NCBI RefSeq assembly: GCF_000158955.1
Contig: NZ_GG657757.1
Location: 1,619,848-1,654,494, forward strand
DNA length: 34,647 bases
Direction of reading: 5' to 3'
Source: Streptomyces viridochromogenes DSM 40736
Lineage (GTDB): Bacteria; Actinomycetota; Actinomycetes; Streptomycetales; Streptomycetaceae
The notes beneath the pieces are model-generated. The model ran no database searches. It saw only the letters and a program-made list of their open reading frames with translations, and was not told the origin of the DNA. The position numbers were made by a program, and so were the translations under genes. Positions 32,494-34,647 of the stretch are shown piece after piece. How positions within the stretch are numbered: position 1 is the stretch's first letter; every line of letters starts with the position of its first letter.

Positions 32494-33722
32494 TCATTCC
32501 CCGGATCGTCCGTCCCCGTCGGCTGCGTCGAGGACGCCGGGCAGTGCCCGGAGGAAAGCGTCCACCTCGGCATCGGTGATGTTCAGCGGCGGCATGAGCC
32601 GTACGACATCGGGGGCGGGCGCGTTCACCAGGAGACCGGCGTCCTGAGCCGCCTGCTGCACCTGGGGTGCGAGCGGCTCGGTGAGCACGATACCCAGGAG
32701 GAGACCCGCGCCCCGGACGAAATCGATCAACTGGTGGCCGAGGCCCTCGATTCCGTCCCGCAGCTTCTCGCTCTGCCGCTTGACGTTCTCCAGCAGCCCC
32801 TCGTTCTCGATGGTGTCGAGGACGGCGAGCCCGGCGGCGCAGGCGACGGGGTTGCCGCCGAAGGTCGTGCCGTGGTGACCGGGCTGGAGCAGCTCGGCGG
32901 CCCGCCCGAAGGCGACGGTCGCGCCGAGCGGCAGTCCGCCGCCGAGGCCCTTGGCGAGGGTGACGACGTCGGGCAGCACGCCCTCGTGGGCCTGGTACTC
33001 GAACCAGTGGCCGGTCCGACCGACGCCGGTCTGCACCTCGTCGAGGACGAGCAGCGCCCCGGTCGCGGCGGTGATCGCGCGGGCGGCCTTGAGGTAGCCG
33101 GCGGGCGGGACGACGACCCCGTTCTCGCCCTGGATCGGCTCGATGACGACCAGGGCGGTCTCCTCCGTCACCGCTGCGGCCAGCGCCTGGGCGTCGCCGT
33201 ACGGCACGTGTGTGACGTCGCCGGGCAGCGGCAGGAAGGGTTCCTGCTTGCCGGGCTGGCCGGTGAGCGCGAGGGCGCCCATGGTGCGGCCGTGGAAGCC
33301 GCCCTCGGTGGCGACCATGTGGGTCCGCCCGGTCAGCCGGCCGATCTTGAAGGCGCCCTCGTTCGCCTCGGCGCCGGAGTTGCAGAAGTAGACCTTGCCG
33401 TCGCGGCCGAAGAGCTGGAGCAGCCGTTCGGCGAGCGCGACCGGCGGCTCGGCGACGAACAGGTTGGAGACATGGCCGAGGGAGGCGATCTGCCGGCTCA
33501 CGGCCTCGACGATCGCCGGGTGGGCGTGGCCGAGGGCGTTGACCGCGATGCCGCCGACGAAGTCCAGGTACTGCTTGCCGTCGGCGTCCCACAGCTTGGT
33601 GCCCTCGCCGCGGACGAGCGGGAGCCTCGGGGTGCCGTAGTTGTTCATGAGCGCGCCCTGCCAGCGCGCGGTCAGTTCCTGATTGCCCGCGACGTTGTTC
33701 ACGACGTTGCCCGCGACGTTGT

Positions 33723-33726
<4 letters not shown>
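32494..33726 (-). CDS. argD: Acetylornithine aminotransferase
   Basis: A 410-residue class III PLP aminotransferase converting N-acetylglutamate semialdehyde to N-acetylornithine. Family blocks: [67 protein letters not shown] and the PLP lysine in [12 protein letters not shown] (about residue 250). It begins at GTG 33724-33726, overlapping the argB stop (GTGA), so the two are translationally coupled. The first 16 codons are a 24-bp tandem duplication ([14 protein letters not shown]); a second in-frame GTG at 33702 would give a shorter N-terminus. Confidence 0.95.
33702..33726 (-). repeat. 24-bp tandem duplication at the argD start
   Basis: On the minus strand GTGAACAACGTCGCGGGCAA occurs twice, 24 bp apart, in the first codons of argD. 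Both copies carry an in-frame GTG, so two starts are available. Confidence 0.7.

Positions 33727-34647
<921 letters not shown>

Overview
The window is a stretch of high-GC actinobacterial chromosome, almost certainly Streptomyces. The grounds are the GC content, the strong G/C preference at third codon positions, GTG and TTG starts, short GC-rich intergenic palindromes of the kind scattered through Streptomyces genomes, a rare TTA codon, and an arginine gene order (argB-argD-argR, with argG-argH about 7 kb away) typical of the genus. I see no prophage, insertion sequence, CRISPR array, tRNA or rRNA, so this looks like core chromosome rather than an island.

Layout. 1-3.7 kb: the 5' end of an unrecognised gene, a small membrane protein, a membrane-anchored Ser/Thr kinase ending in a 15-bp tandem repeat, and a TrmH/SpoU RNA methyltransferase. 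3.8-10.8 kb: a corrin/siroheme block on the minus strand, with a fused siroheme synthase (CysG type), a BluB-CobT fusion, a long Ala/Pro/Glu-rich protein of unknown function, and CobL. 11-14.7 kb: a GNAT enzyme and a methionine importer metN-metI-metQ, preceded by a candidate Cys/Met-containing leader peptide. 14.7-17.4 kb: a HAD phosphatase, two small membrane proteins, a second GNAT and a small ECF-like sigma factor. 17.4-19.7 kb: a secreted glycerophosphodiester phosphodiesterase divergent from a PlsC acyltransferase. 19.7-23 kb: an MFS exporter and its TetR repressor (ATGA overlap, clear operator) and an aldo/keto reductase. 23-25.8 kb: argG-argH with an ARG-box promoter. 26-28.4 kb: an exported protein made of two copies of one ~90-residue domain, a PNPOx-like protein and an L,D-transpeptidase-like protein. 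28.5-31.8 kb: a three-gene redox operon of a ferric-reductase-like flavocytochrome, a protein with three FMN-binding domains, and the flavin transferase ApbE. 31.9-34.6 kb: argR, argD, argB; the argB start codon lies one base outside the window.

How the genes work together. The cob genes serve siroheme and cobalamin synthesis, including making and activating the lower ligand. metNIQ imports methionine, possibly under translational attenuation. ArgR, encoded here, probably represses argG through two ARG boxes 20 bp apart centre to centre. The flavocytochrome, FMN-binding protein and ApbE form a recognisable flavin-based electron-transfer module at the membrane; the TTA codon in apbE would place it under bldA tRNA control.

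Caution on sequence quality. Four genes (TrmH, the Ala/Pro-rich gene, apbE, argB) carry single-base gains or losses, all next to short runs of one base. argB is needed for arginine synthesis and one set of three losses restores the frame, so sequencing error is the likeliest explanation, but this cannot be proved from the sequence alone.
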